Of a stretch of DNA of 64,000 bases, positions 46,320-57,786 are shown one piece after another. Source of the stretch: Lathyrus oleraceus (Eukaryota; Streptophyta; Magnoliopsida; Fabales; Fabaceae); the NCBI RefSeq assembly GCF_024323335.1, contig NC_066579.1:5037001-5101000 (forward strand). Direction: 5' to 3'. Made by a program: the position numbers and the translations under genes. Every line of letters starts with the position of its first letter. The first letter of the stretch is position 1. Under the pieces are notes generated by a model. It was not told the origin of the DNA. It saw nothing but the letters and a program-made list of their open reading frames with translations, and did no database searches.

Positions 46320-49300
46320 ATGGATAAAACATGGATCTGTGCCGATCGAATGACCAAAGAGTACGAGAGTGGGGTTTTGGAATTCGTTAAGTATGCTGTT
46401 CAACACGCTGAAAACCCCAGACGAATGCATTGTCCTTGCTTGCATTGTTGTTATATTGGTAAGGTTGACGCACATGGATTGAAATCGCATTTGCTGAGGC
46501 ATGGAATTGATCAAAGTTATCAGTGTTGGATATTTCATGGTGAGAAAATTAACGAGAATGTTGAATCGAGTGGAAAAGTAATACGACCTATGCTTCATAC
46601 GACAAAGACACGGAAACATACGATTGTGATCGAGTTGAAGAGATTGTAGAAGCACTGGAAGAAGATCTTCATGATTGTCCTGAAATGTTTGAGAGGATGG
46701 TAAGCGATGCAGAGAAACCGTTGTACAAAGGTTGCACTAAATTCTCAAGACTTTTTGCGGTATTAAAGTTGTACAACTTAAAGGCGGGCAATGGATGGTC
46801 GGATAAAAGTTTCACAGAGTTGTTGGCCCTTATGAGAGAAATGCTACCGGATGATAATGTTCTTCCTAATCGAACCTATGAGGCAAAAAAAATGTTGTGC
46901 TCTATTGGCATGAGCTATGATAAGATACATGCTTGTCCTAACGATTGCATTTTGTTTCGTAACGAATATGCAATGTTAACTGAGTGCCCTAAATGCGGTT
47001 TGTCTCGATATAAGAAAAGATTATCTCCCGCAAAAGTCTTATGGTATTTTCCGATAATTCCGAGATTTAGGCGCATGTTTCGTAGTGAAACCGATGCAAG
47101 ACATCTTACTTGGCATGCAGATGAAAGAATTATTGATGGAAAGTATCGGCATCCGGCTGATTCACCATAGTGGTCGAAGATTGATAATGATTATCCTGAG
47201 TTTGGATCAGAAGCAAGAAACCTTTGATTGGCATTATCTACTGATGGAATGAACCCACATGGTCTTCAAAGTATCTCACATACCACATGGCCTGTGATTC
47301 TTATGATTTATAACCTACCTCCGTGGCTATGTATGAAGCGTAAGTACATGATGTTATCTATGTTAATTTCTGGGCCTAAACAACCAGGGAATGACATAGA
47401 CGTATACTTGACACCTCTGATCGAAGATTTAAAGATTTTGTGGGAGAACGGTGTGGAGGTTTATGATGGATATAGGAAAGAAAGTTTCAATTTGAGGGCG
47501 ATGTTGTTTGGCACAATTAATGATTTTCCAGCATACGGGAATCTATCTGGGTATAGCATTAAAGGTCAACGTGCGTGTCCTGTTTGTGAAGACGGAACCG
47601 ATACGATTCGATTGGAACTTTGCCAGAAGAATGTGTTTCTCGGTCATCGTAGATTCTTACATTCTAAACATCACTACCGTGGGTGGAGAAAAGCATTCAA
47701 TGGAGACACCGAACATCGTAGAGCTCCACCCGCATTGTCAGGTGAAAAGTTTTTGAAAAGGTGAAAGATGTGCGTACTGAGTTTGGCAAGCCTTTTGCAC
47801 ATAAGATTGTGAAAGGTGGGTGGAAGAAAAGGTCGATATTTTTTGAATTGCCATATTGGAAGTCTTTGTACGTGAGACAATTTCTCGATGTTATGCATAT
47901 TGAAAAAAACGTATTTGAAAGTGTTATCGGTACATTACTCAATATAAAAGGCAAGTCTAAGGATGGCCTTAAAGCAAGGGAGGACATGTTAAAAATGGGA
48001 ATGAGAACTGAATTAGCACCCGTGAAGAAAGGAAGACGAACATATCTACCACCTGCTGCTTTTACTTTATCTAGAAAGGAGAAAAAAAATTTGTGTAAGT
48101 CTCTGAGTGAAGTTAAGGTTCCAGAAGGATACTCATCTGATATCAGAAGACTTGTTTCTATGAAAGACCTCAAGTTGAAGAATTTGAAGACACATGATTG
48201 CCATGTTATAATGGAACATTTTCTACCGATAGGTATACGTTCTATTTTGCCAGAAAAAGTAAGAAGTGCCATAACTAAATTGTGTTTTTCTTTAGGTCAA
48301 TTTGTAGTAAGGTGATCGATCCCGAGATCTTACCAACACTACAAAAAGAGATTGTAATTACCTTGTGTGAGCTTGAAATGTATTTTCCTCCGTCTTTTTT
48401 TGACATAATGGTTCATTTAGTTGTTCATCTTGTGAAAGAGACACAGTTGTGTGGACCAGCTTATATGAGATGGATGTACCCTGCTGAACGGTATATGAAA
48501 ATATTAAAAGGGTACGTGAAATCCCGAAGTCGACCAGAGGGTTGTATTGTTGAACGATACATTGTTGAAGAAGCTGTTGAGTTTTGTACTGAATATTTGT
48601 CTAACGTTCAATCGATTGGACTCCCCAGAGCTCAGATTTTCGACAAAATGGAAGGTAAAAAATAATTGGGAATAAAATTGTGACAATATCAAGGGATGAA
48701 CGGGATCAAGTTCATTTGTATGTTCTGCACAATAATAATGAGGTTGAGCCATATGTTGAAATGCACAAGGATGTACTCCGAAGGTTAATCCGAACAGAAA
48801 TGAAAATTGGATAGTTATAGAGCACAATCAAAGTTTCATACAATGGTTGAAGGATCATATTTATTTGAAGCGCTCTTCAGATCCTTCTTCGATAACAGAA
48901 ATGTTGAGATGTTTGGCATATGGTCCAAGTTTGCATGTGTTTTCTCATAGCGCATATTCAATTAATGGATACATATTTTATACCAAAGAACAAGATGATA
49001 AGAGTACTATGCAAAATAGTGGTGTCACCGTGCTAGCTGAAGCAATGCATATATCAAGTATGAAGGACTTAAACCCCAAATATGCAAATTTGTCATATTT
49101 TGGAGTTATTGAGCACATTTGGGTGTTTGATTACGAGAAGTTTCAGATTCCCATCTTTGGTTGCAAGTGGGTGAATAGTAGTGGCATACGAATGGATAAG
49201 TCTGGATTTTTGCAAGTTGATCTTACTAGGGTGGGGTACAAAGATGAACCTTTTATTCTAGCATCTCAAGCTAAACAAGTGTTCTATGTGAATGACCCGA

Positions 49301-49560
49301 AGAGTACAAAATGGTCTATAGTGCTTTTCTCTAACAAAGTGACTGATGATAGCGGTGTCGATCAATGTGATATTGATGTTGAGAATGAGTCATGCATTAG
49401 ACGGAATGAGTTGAATAGAAATGATGAAGTTGAGGATCTTATACCGGATGAGTCATATATAAGAAACGATCATAATGAGGGAATTTGGATCAATTCATCC
49501 GTACGCATTGCTAAGAAACAAGTGATTAATATTCCAACAAAGAAAAGAAAGAGATGTTAG
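46320..49560 (+). pseudogene. TNP2-type CACTA transposase, broken
   Basis: Begins MDKTWICADRMTKEYESG with the Cys/His-rich transposase-associated domain (CPCLHC, HLLRHGI), then the tnp2 transposase domain in pieces (ALMREMLPDDNVLP, ECPKCGLSRYKK, LALSTDGMNPHG, ACPVCEDGT), the DUF4218-like part (YFPPSFFDIMVHLVVHLV, GYVKSRSRPEGCI) and the DUF4216-like end (RVGYKDEPFILASQAKQVFY, stop 49558-49560). Damage: frameshift near 46580, stops at 47168 (TAG) and 47226 (TGA), frameshift in a T-run near 47750, another near 48290, a frame change after 48660 and one near 48800. In an active element this enzyme cuts the CACTA ends. This copy is dead. Confidence 0.92.
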
Positions 49561-49786
49561 TGACTTAGGTAAATTATCCATGGTTTCTTTATGTTTTTTT
49601 TTTCAATTGTTTTGATTATAAGTTATATGTGATAATGCATGATTTCATTATATTTTTGTTTTCAATTGCTTTGATCATAAGTTATATCTGATAATGCATG
49701 ATTTCTTTATTTTTTTGTTTTCAATTGCTTTGATTATAAGTTATATTTGATATTTGATGGTTTCCTTGGTTTATTACAGGTTAGAC
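49561..49786 (+). other. Region between the two CACTA genes, 5' UTR intron end
   Basis: Three imperfect repeats of a unit with TTTCAATTGCTTTGATTATAAG-like sequence and ATAATGCATGATTTC. Ends with the acceptor TTATTACAG at 49771-49779, 7 bases before the ATG of the second gene. Confidence 0.5.
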
Positions 49787-52700
49787 ATGGCTGATGACCA
49801 ACATGAGGAAGTTAGTAAAAAAGTATCCGCGGAAGAAGAAATTCGAAGAGGCATCACAGTAATGAGAAGGGTGGTCCAAGGAAGATCTCGAGGCATCATA
49901 CTAGATGTCTATTGGAACAACCAGGGACAGCTTATAGAACCTAATGGGCATACCTTAACTAGTTTTATCGGTGCACTAGTAAGGAATGAAATTCCCATTA
50001 CATGTGATGATTGGAGAAACAAAGAGCTGAATGAGTCCAAAGAAAAAATTTGGAGTGAGATAAAGGTACAATCATTTGGCCCTTAATTATACGGTATCAA
50101 TTATGTTTTTTCAATTACCGATACTAACTATCAATCTGTATGTTTTTCTTAGCGATGTTTTAACATCGAAGAAGAAAGAAGAGGTTTTTGTATGAAATTG
50201 GCCGGAAAGCTTCTAAGAGGGTTTCGGACATTTTTATCATCCAAGTTCCTTAAGGATGCGGATGGTAATTTTGTGGATGCGGAGCTTCCTAAAAAATATG
50301 AAAGTTTGATATCGGCTGAAGAATGGGAAGCTTTTAAATCCAAAAGACAAGACCCGGTTTTTCAAAGAATAAGTGCTACAAATCGGGAAAGAGCATCAAG
50401 TCCCGCATATCCGTACCGAAAAGGACGTGTCGGATATGGACGCTTAGAACAATCCATGGTAAGTATTTATAAATTGCGATAACAAATTTGTTCATCATAT
50501 ATTAGTTTTATCTGATCAAATTGTATGACTTAATGTGTAGCTGCAGAAGGAGGAAAGTTCAGAAACATCTCTTCCTGCACATGTTTTGTGGAAGGAAGCC
50601 CGTGTGGGCAAATCTGGAGTTCCTCAAGAAGAAGTTTTACACGTATACCAGAAATGTGTAAGTATAACATTTTTCATTAATTGAATAACATTTTTATACA
50701 CAAATATTTGACAAGTATACGGTATTCATCTGATTTTTCAGGAGGAGCTATCTCAGTCTTTATCTCCCAATGATACTAAGGGCATACTTAGTCGGGCATT
50801 AGATGTCCCTGAGTATTCTGGTCGGGTGAGGGGTAAGGGATTTGGAGTCACTCCGACCTCCCTGAGTATTAAAAAAGGAAAGGCTCCTAGTAATCGGGAG
50901 CTTCATGCAAGATTGGAAGCCATGCAAGCTGAGCTTGATGCATTGAGGAGAGAAAGAGAGGCTAGCGCCTCAACAGTATACAGAGATGCTTCGGACAAAA
51001 ACAGTATCAACTGTACCTTTCAGCCGAACATTCCAGAGGTAATTACATATAATTGTCTTAAATTGAACTATTTGCTTAAATTATGTATTTGACATATATA
51101 CACATTAACGATTTCTTGTTATTATTGGTTTTAGGGCATTTCCCATTGTCAGCTGTATTTGTCGTCACCATACTATCGGATGGTTGGCAAGGGAAAAGTG
51201 CATAACGTTAGCGGAGTATTACTCCACACTAGAGAGCTCCCTGCTGGATGTTTGAAGGTATCAGTTGATATTGCAGTTGAGCCGAATGCAGCATTACCAT
51301 ATCCTAGCGATGATTCGGATGCAACAACGGTGCACGAAGCAGTAGGTTCGTTTGTTGCATGGCCGAAAAACCTCATATGCGTAGGATATGAGGCATGCTT
51401 AAAACTTATGTTAACTTTAATGTGTATATTCAAAGTTTAAAATTTATGCTTAAAATTTTACTTACATATTTTCCTTGGTTATGTTAAATAGACTCCCACA
51501 AAATCCAAATCAAAAGATAATGCGATTCCACGGCATACCGAGTCCACGGTTTCAAGAAAAGAGGTAATATACAATTATATGACATATATTCATGGAAGTT
51601 GTTACATTCTTAATTTGATCTAACTATTTATATGACATGTAGCTTCAAGAAAATGAGGTTAGCAATGCCTCTGCACAACAAAAAAAGGAGGTTCGCAACG
51701 CCTCCGCACGGGTAAAAAGTTCTGGTGCTAAGAAGACCGTAGCTAGGAAAAAAACTACCACCAAGTATAGGTCGTGCCTCAAGACATTTCTAGAGATGAC
51801 CGATATACCGACCGGAGGTGTTCGGACCCTACATATGGAGGTAGGGATTTTCGGCTTTGATTACGACCAAATGATTGGTAATGAAGACTTCATGCAAGTT
51901 TTTAGTCATGAAGAAATCGGCGTCAACGTTGTCAATACATATATTAGGTAAATCCGGTCTACTTTGTTTTATTAATTAAACAACTTATGTTAATGATGTT
52001 TACTTTATGTTAATCCGGTTTACTTTATGTTTCAAAAGAGGTGATAATGATGTTTTTATATTAGGTTTTTGTATGACAAATTGATGCGCCCCAATGGTTT
52101 GGACGTGTCATTCGGATTCTTAGCACCCGCGACCGTCAACTTAGTTTTAATCTTAAATAGACCGGATACCGTGACGGAGTACGTTCTTCGGATCCTCATG
52201 GACAATAAAGATGCGGAGAAGTTGTTTTTTATACCGTTTAATACCGGGTTAGCATTTCATTCTAAATTCATCTATTATAATTATTTTCCAAGTTACCATC
52301 TAACATTTGCCTAATCATTACAGTGGACATTGGTTGTTGCTCGCAATCAATCCTATCCGAGAAATTGTGTATTATCTTGACTCGTTTAGAAATGATTGGA
52401 CAACATACCCGGATATGAAGGTCCTAATTGACACGTAAGTGAGAATGTTCAAAAATTTTCTTAGTTTATGTGAATTGTTCTAATTGCTTCATTTTTATTT
52501 ATTAGCGTCCTACAAGCTTTTCGGACCCAACGAGTTATCCAAACCTCAAGGAGGGGCGCCAACTCCATTACATGGATTAAAGTGGCGGTATATTTTAATT
52601 ACCATATTTTTTATTATATTAGTGATGACACTTGATAAAACTTAGGATTTATAATCCATATTTTTTTTTTCATATGTAGTGTCCTCAACAACGTAATCAA

Positions 52701-52975
52701 ATAGATTGCGGGTATTTCATGTTGAGGTTTATGCGAGATACTCTTGCTTTGGGCCAATTAAAGATTCCCACCGATGTATGTATTTCTAACTTATGAGTTA
52801 TTTTTATATTTACACATATCTCATATAATTAAATAGTTGGAATTAATTCAAAATATGTTATATTATTATGTAGTACTTTGAGGAATTCAAGTGTGCATTT
52901 TATACAAAGGATCAAGTGGACGAAATCAAAGAGGAGTGGTGTCAATTCATGTTAGAGCTCAATGTTTGTTCATAA
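49787..52975 (+). CDS. CACTA second gene: Ptta/En/Spm-like protein with C-terminal Ulp1 (C48) protease, 12 coding exons
   Basis: Exons: 49787-50065, 50153-50458, 50541-50657, 50742-51038, 51135-51392, 51492-51563, 51643-51947, 52065-52247, 52324-52434, 52506-52587, 52680-52775, 52874-52975. They join in frame to 735 codons with no stop. All acceptors are AG and all donors GT except exon 5, which needs a GC donor (GAG/GCATGC). The N-terminal half resembles plant transposase Ptta/En/Spm (WNNQGQLIEPNG, LLRGFRTFLSSKFL), with a coiled coil in exon 4 (ELHARLEAMQAELDALRRER) and a lysine-rich linker in exon 7. Exons 9-11 give an Ulp1-type fold: His608 (GHWLLL), Asp625 (YYLDS), Gln674 and Cys680 (QIDCG). 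The family cuts SUMO or related tags; the role in transposition is unknown. Exon borders are my prediction. Confidence 0.8.
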
Positions 52976-53239
52976 ATTTGTGTAATTAATGTGTACATTT
53001 GTAGTATATGTAATGACTTGTAAATGTGTACATAAATTTGTATATATTTTGATACATTTAAGGAAAAATTGGTTTGAATTGGTATATATATATATTTGTT
53101 AGCCAAAAATTGGTAGAAAAAAGGCCAAAATGGCATATATAAAATGTGATAATTATCTGTCAAAATCTGGTTGAAAACAGGTAGAAATTCTGGTTTATAA
53201 ACCTGGAAAAAATGTGGTTTAAAACAAAAGCTTCAAAAA
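52976..53239 (+). other. CACTA 3' non-coding region
   Basis: AT-rich 3' UTR of the second gene, with TATATATAT at about 53085. No frame of note. Confidence 0.6.
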
Positions 53240-53662
53240 ATTTCGTATACCTTAGACAGCGCTTTTGTAAAAAGCGCTGTCTAAGGGGGGGATTAGAAAG
53301 CGCTTTAGGAAAAAGCGCTGTCTAAGGGGGGGGCTTAGACAGCGCTTTTTGAAAAGTGCTGTCTAAGGTATACCTAAAAAAATTAAAATAGGAGGGTCTT
53401 AGAAAGCGCTTTTGGCCAAAGCGCTGTCTAAGGGGTGGGGCTTAGACAGCGCTTTTCAAAAGCGCTGTCTAAGGTATACCTAAAAAATTTAAAATAAGAG
53501 GGTCTTATAAAGCGCTTTTGGCCAAAGCGCTGTCTAAGGGGGGGGGGGGGCTTAGACAGCGCTTTTAAGATTTAAAAAAGCGCTGTCTAAACCTTTAGCA
53601 GCGGAGGTTTAGACAGCGCTTTAAAGCGCTGTCTAAGGCTAAAAAAGCGTTGTCTAAGGTCT
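53240..53662. repeat. CACTA right subterminal repeats
   Basis: Dense copies of CTTAGACAGCGCTTTT and AAGCGCTGTCTAAGGGG in both orientations, a G-run of about 12 at 53539-53550, then the terminal repeat ending GTAGTG at 53676. More copies than on the left side. Confidence 0.88.
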
Positions 53663-53676
53663 TGTTTATTGTAGTG

Positions 53677-55430
53677 AATGTGGGGGAGTTTGTAGCTTAT
53701 TATAAGAACATGAACCCTAAAAGGAATAAGTTGAGTCATTGTGGGATTAAATATGTTTTTGTAGGCTATACACCTAACATTAAAGCATATAGACTTTTGA
53801 ATTTGGAGCCTAATGTAATTATTGAATCCTTAATATGGAATTTTGATAACCTTATCACAAAGGATAAGGAATTCGATATTTCCACAAATTAAGAACCTTG
53901 TGAGGAAGGTTCTCCACAAATTGTTGATTATTTTGACAAATATGCACTAGTAGCAAACACAATGAAATTAGAGTTTTGTTTGCATTAACTTCCTTGCATA
54001 ACCTTATATTTCACCAAATGGATGTCAAAACAATATTTTTAAATAGATATCTCGATGAAGAGATTTACGTGGAGCAACCAGAAGGTTATGTGCTTCATGG
54101 TAATGAACAAAAGAGACAAACACATAACTTAGGGGAGATTTTTCAATCTTATCATAACACGAATTTAAAGAGTTTTTCATCATCAAAAGGGGAAGATTGT
54201 GAACAATATATCCTATATCGAGTTCAGTTTTGATGAAGACAAAGATTATAAAAGAATAAAAGGATCAAAAGTGAAATATGCATCAATGATGAAGTTGAAC
54301 AAGAAGGTTGAACATAGAAATTCAAGTGAAGATTTGAGACAAGTGAACATAACTAAGGTACTCATTGCAATTCATACTATATTACTTTAAATTACTCAGA
54401 ATTTCATCTAACCTTCTTGCATAATTATGCATGATTACCTAAAACACCTTCTTCATTTAATTCTCGTGACAAGTGTTTGTACACAAAGTTGTGTGAGAAC
54501 ATTGTGATATTTCTTTGTCTCTATGTTGATTATATATTGATCATTAGCAATGAGTTAAATGTAATTTTAGAAACAAAGAGGTTTTGAACTTCCACATTTA
54601 AGATGAGTGATCTTGAAGTAGTTGACACACTTTTGGGGATCAAAGTAAAGTGAAATAGTGGGGGTTACGAACTTAGTCAAACATATTATGTTGAGAAAGT
54701 ACTTGACAACTTCAAACACTTACATTTCAAGAAAGTGAGTACTCTATTTGATCCTAGTGTCAAACTTCAAAATAATGATGGAAGATTTGTAGCTCAATTG
54801 GAATATGGAAGTGTATGCAATGTACTAGACTTGATATAACATTTGCAATTAGTAAAATGAGTAGATTTTACTAGCAATCCAAATGGTGAGCACTGGAAGG
54901 CCATCATTAGGATTTTCGGCTATCTTATGAAAACCAAAAATCTTGATCTCTATAATGGTAGATGTCTTGCCATGTTATAAGGATATACCGATGCGAATTT
55001 GATATCAAGTGTTAAATATCATAAATTTGCATTTATGTGGATATTTACACTAGTCGGGGGTGTAATTTCTTGGAAGAGAAAGAACAAATGTGGATCACTC
55101 TCTCAATAATAAAATCAGAGTTCGATGCTCTTGCTTCTACTGGTGACAAAGTTGAATGGTTAAGGGACCTTCTGTTGAAGTTCCATTGGCTAAAGACAAT
55201 GTTTCAAAGGTGTTGATATATTGCGGTAGTCAAGACACTTTACCTAGAGCATACAAAAAGTATATAAAAGAAAGTCTAGGCAAGTAGGACTTAGACATTC
55301 TTTCATGAGAAAATTGATTAAGGATGTAATCATTTTATTCACATATATACGGTCAAATTATAATTTGGCTGGTCCATTTACTAAGCCACTAACTAGAGAC
55401 TTAGTAAAGACAACCTCGAGAGGTAAGAGT
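53677..55430 (+). pseudogene. Decayed Ty1-copia pol (integrase end, RT, RNase H)
   Basis: Collinear copia pieces in shifting frames: YYKNMNPKRNKLSHCGIKYV and VGYTPNIKAYRLLNLE (integrase C-terminus), MDVKTIFLNRYLDEEIYVEQ and PEGYVL (RT, normally DVKTAFLNGDLDEEVYM), LYVDYILIISN (RT catalytic YVDD box, here YVDY, so the second Asp is lost), GEHWKAIIRIFGYL and GYTDANLISS (RNase H start), GGVISWKRK, and PFTKPLTRDLVKT near the end. Many stops and frameshifts. It continues the integrase cut at 44066 and is the host of the CACTA insertion. Confidence 0.85.
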
Positions 55431-55968
55431 TCTGACAGCGACGGCAACCCAATCTTACGTTAACAGAACATTAACCTCAAGATTCAATAGGTAACAACAA
55501 GTCGTTGATTTGGATGTTTATCGGACATTTGATAATAATGTTGAGTATTTTAAATTGAGGATTGAGTTTTTCCAAACTCTTAATGAAGTTCAATACCGAG
55601 AAGAAGTATCTCATAGAAACAAATACAATATAAACTTCACATATGTGAATTTCGAGATTGTGTCGTCTCAAAGTGAGAGTTGGAGTTTCTTTCATGAAAA
55701 ATTCATGAAATAGGAAAGCATGTGGTCATAAATAAGTGTTATGAGAGATATGTAGAAAAGAACCCTTAAAGAATGTGTGTAAGGTAACGCCGGTCTAATC
55801 ATATGGTTTAATGGTTTAAAAAAATTGTTAACTAACATTTTAATTAGACTTTGTGTTGTCCTCACTATGGTTAAATTTTAATTCTAAAGATACCTAACTG
55901 TATTAACATTGTTTATTTCACTTTTTCTGGAATTGATCTTGTTATTATTAAAATAAGTGGGGGGTTAT
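55431..55968 (+). other. 3' region of the old copia element with polypurine tract
   Basis: No supported gene. The 67-codon frame at 55510 has no motif. Ends AAATAAGTGGGGGGTTAT at 55951-55968, which fits a copia polypurine tract before TGTAAATT. Confidence 0.55.
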
Positions 55969-56051
55969 TGTAAATTATTAACAATTAATAATCTTGAGTG
56001 TGTTCTAAAATGACAAGAAAATATTCAAGTGCAGATTAATTTTTAAGTTTA

Positions 56052-56174
56052 GAAATAGACAACACTTATGAAATGTTGCAGTAGGTTTGAATTCAGAAAT
56101 AGACAACACTTGTGAAGTGTTGCAGTATGCTTGAATTCAAAAATAGACAACACTTCGTGAAGTGTTGCAGAATG
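56052..56174 (+). repeat. 44-bp tandem hairpin repeats in the copia U3
   Basis: Units 56052-56095 and 56096-56139 and a partial third from 56140. Each carries an inverted pair around a 4-base loop: CAACACTT with AAATGTTG or AAGTGTTG. In the third, CAACACTTCGTGAAGTGTTG is a perfect hairpin. Confidence 0.85.
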
Positions 56175-56175
56175 A

Positions 56176-56322
56176 GAAACAATGCAACCTTTGAAAATTG
56201 TTGATGTAGGCAAAACAATAAAACATTTGGTAAAAGTGTTGTTGTAGGTGAAACAGTGCAACATTTGAAAAGTGTCGTTGTAGGCGAAACAATGCAACAT
56301 TTTGCAAAAATGTTGCTAAAAG
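56176..56322 (+). repeat. 36-38-bp tandem repeats in the copia U3
   Basis: Four units starting at 56176, 56212, 56250 and 56286, consensus GAAACAATGCAACATTTG then AAAAGTGTTGTTGTAGGC. They share the CAACA.TT/AA.TGTTG theme with the 44-bp repeats just upstream. Confidence 0.8.
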
Positions 56323-56372
56323 TGTGTGTTTCATCAAGGGTCGCAACCTTATGAAACAACACCTATTTGGCC

Positions 56373-56378
56373 TATAAA
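56373..56378 (+). promoter_or_regulatory. TATA box of the old copia LTR
   Basis: TATAAA within GGCCTATAAATTGAG, about 50 bases downstream of the last tandem repeat. Confidence 0.5.
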
Positions 56379-56500
56379 TTGAGAATTTCGGATTCAGAAA
56401 AACAAATGAGAAAAATATATCTTTTTCATACAAAATTCTGGATTTCATTTTCTCTACTTTCGAGTTTTCATCGATCTTGTGCAAACTCAAATATATGTTG

Positions 56501-57703
56501 AATTATTATGGGTAATCATGTGTTCCAACTCTAAGACATTTTAAAGTTCTTAAAATACTTTAAAAGTAATATCATCCACGATTTTAGCTTCGATCAATTT
56601 AATTTATAATCAATTTTCTAACATTTCTTAAAAGAAAAATTAGAATCATGTGTAATGTGTTATGTCAATATGATATAAATGAACAAGAATCATGTGTCAT
56701 GTCAAATAATACCTCCCACACTCGAAAGAAAATCCTAACTCTTTGAAAGATATCCATAAATATCACACAAATATTCATACAAATTGACCAATAAAACTTT
56801 GATTATAAGCATATATTATAACCTCCATGAAGTAATCTGGGAGAAGGAATAAGATGTTTGACAATTGAAATGGACTTTGAACAAGTAAAAAAATGATGGA
56901 GCCAAAATAACAAAAAAGAAATGTACTCATAATCCGAGATATCTAAAGACTGGCCTCGATTATTTTGAATATATTGAATGTAATTAGAAAACTCATATCA
57001 AGTTCAAGACTTGACTATGGAATCACATATGGAGTTATAAATTTTCAAGAGGTTTAAGGCTAGTGATAGAAGTTATATCCAACAAAGTGACGGCTAACAT
57101 AACTTAAGAGGTATATAAAGTGCAATTTGAAGGATCAGGTAAATATTCTAATTTATCTTTCACAATAGATTTGGAGTTTTGAAACACCAATGGTGACATA
57201 TCAAGAGAAAATATATTGTGAGTATCAATAAATTGATTTTTTTAAAGGTAGAAAGCGTAATGGCATAATGTACAAGAGAAGAACAACTAAGTTTATAAGG
57301 GGTGATGAAGAAAATAGATATTGTAGTGTTATTAAAAATAATTTAAAATAATTATAAGTAATTTCTCTAAATGACATGTTTTAGGAAGTCAAGCATATTT
57401 GGAATTCATGTGCAAGCAAAATGTTACCACACAATCCAAGAAAATCACGTTTTAACTTCAATATTTTAGCTTCAAGAAAAATATTAAAATAAATTTTAAA
57501 TATAATTTAGATAACCAATTTTAAATATATATTATAAAACTTGAAATATAAGCTAGATTTTTAAATTTTTTAGGTTTTGAAGATTTTTTTAATAATGATT
57601 TTTATTTGGATATTTTTAATAGTGGTAATTGAACATCATATTATTATTACTATTACTATTATTTTTATTATTATTATTTCTAATAATGGTAGCTGAGTAT
57701 TAC

Positions 57704-57786
<83 letters not shown>

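Larger units (their letters stand above)
44064..53679 (+). mobile_element. Complete CACTA (En/Spm) transposon with target duplication AAT
   Basis: Body 44067-53676 (9610 bp). Left end CACTACGCCAAAAATGAC; right end, reverse-complemented, CACTACAATAAACAAGAC (13 of 18 match). Flanked by AAT at 44064-44066 and 53677-53679, the 3-bp duplication typical of CACTA. Subterminal repeats lie at both ends, with a TNP2-type transposase (broken) and a second spliced gene inside. Removing the element and one AAT rejoins the copia integrase reading frame (motif YFRMWG), which confirms the borders. Confidence 0.95.
55969..56500 (+). repeat. Probable 3' LTR (start) of the old copia element
   Basis: Begins TGTAAATTATTAAC after the polypurine tract. 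It contains tandem hairpin repeats and then a TATA box (TATAAA, 56373-56378), the order of a U3. The right border was not found, so the end given is a minimum guess. Confidence 0.5.

Noticed and set aside
53539..53550. G-run as a G-quadruplex regulator
   Set aside because: A single G tract of about 12 without regular spacing. It is part of the subterminal repeat and probably a slippage product.
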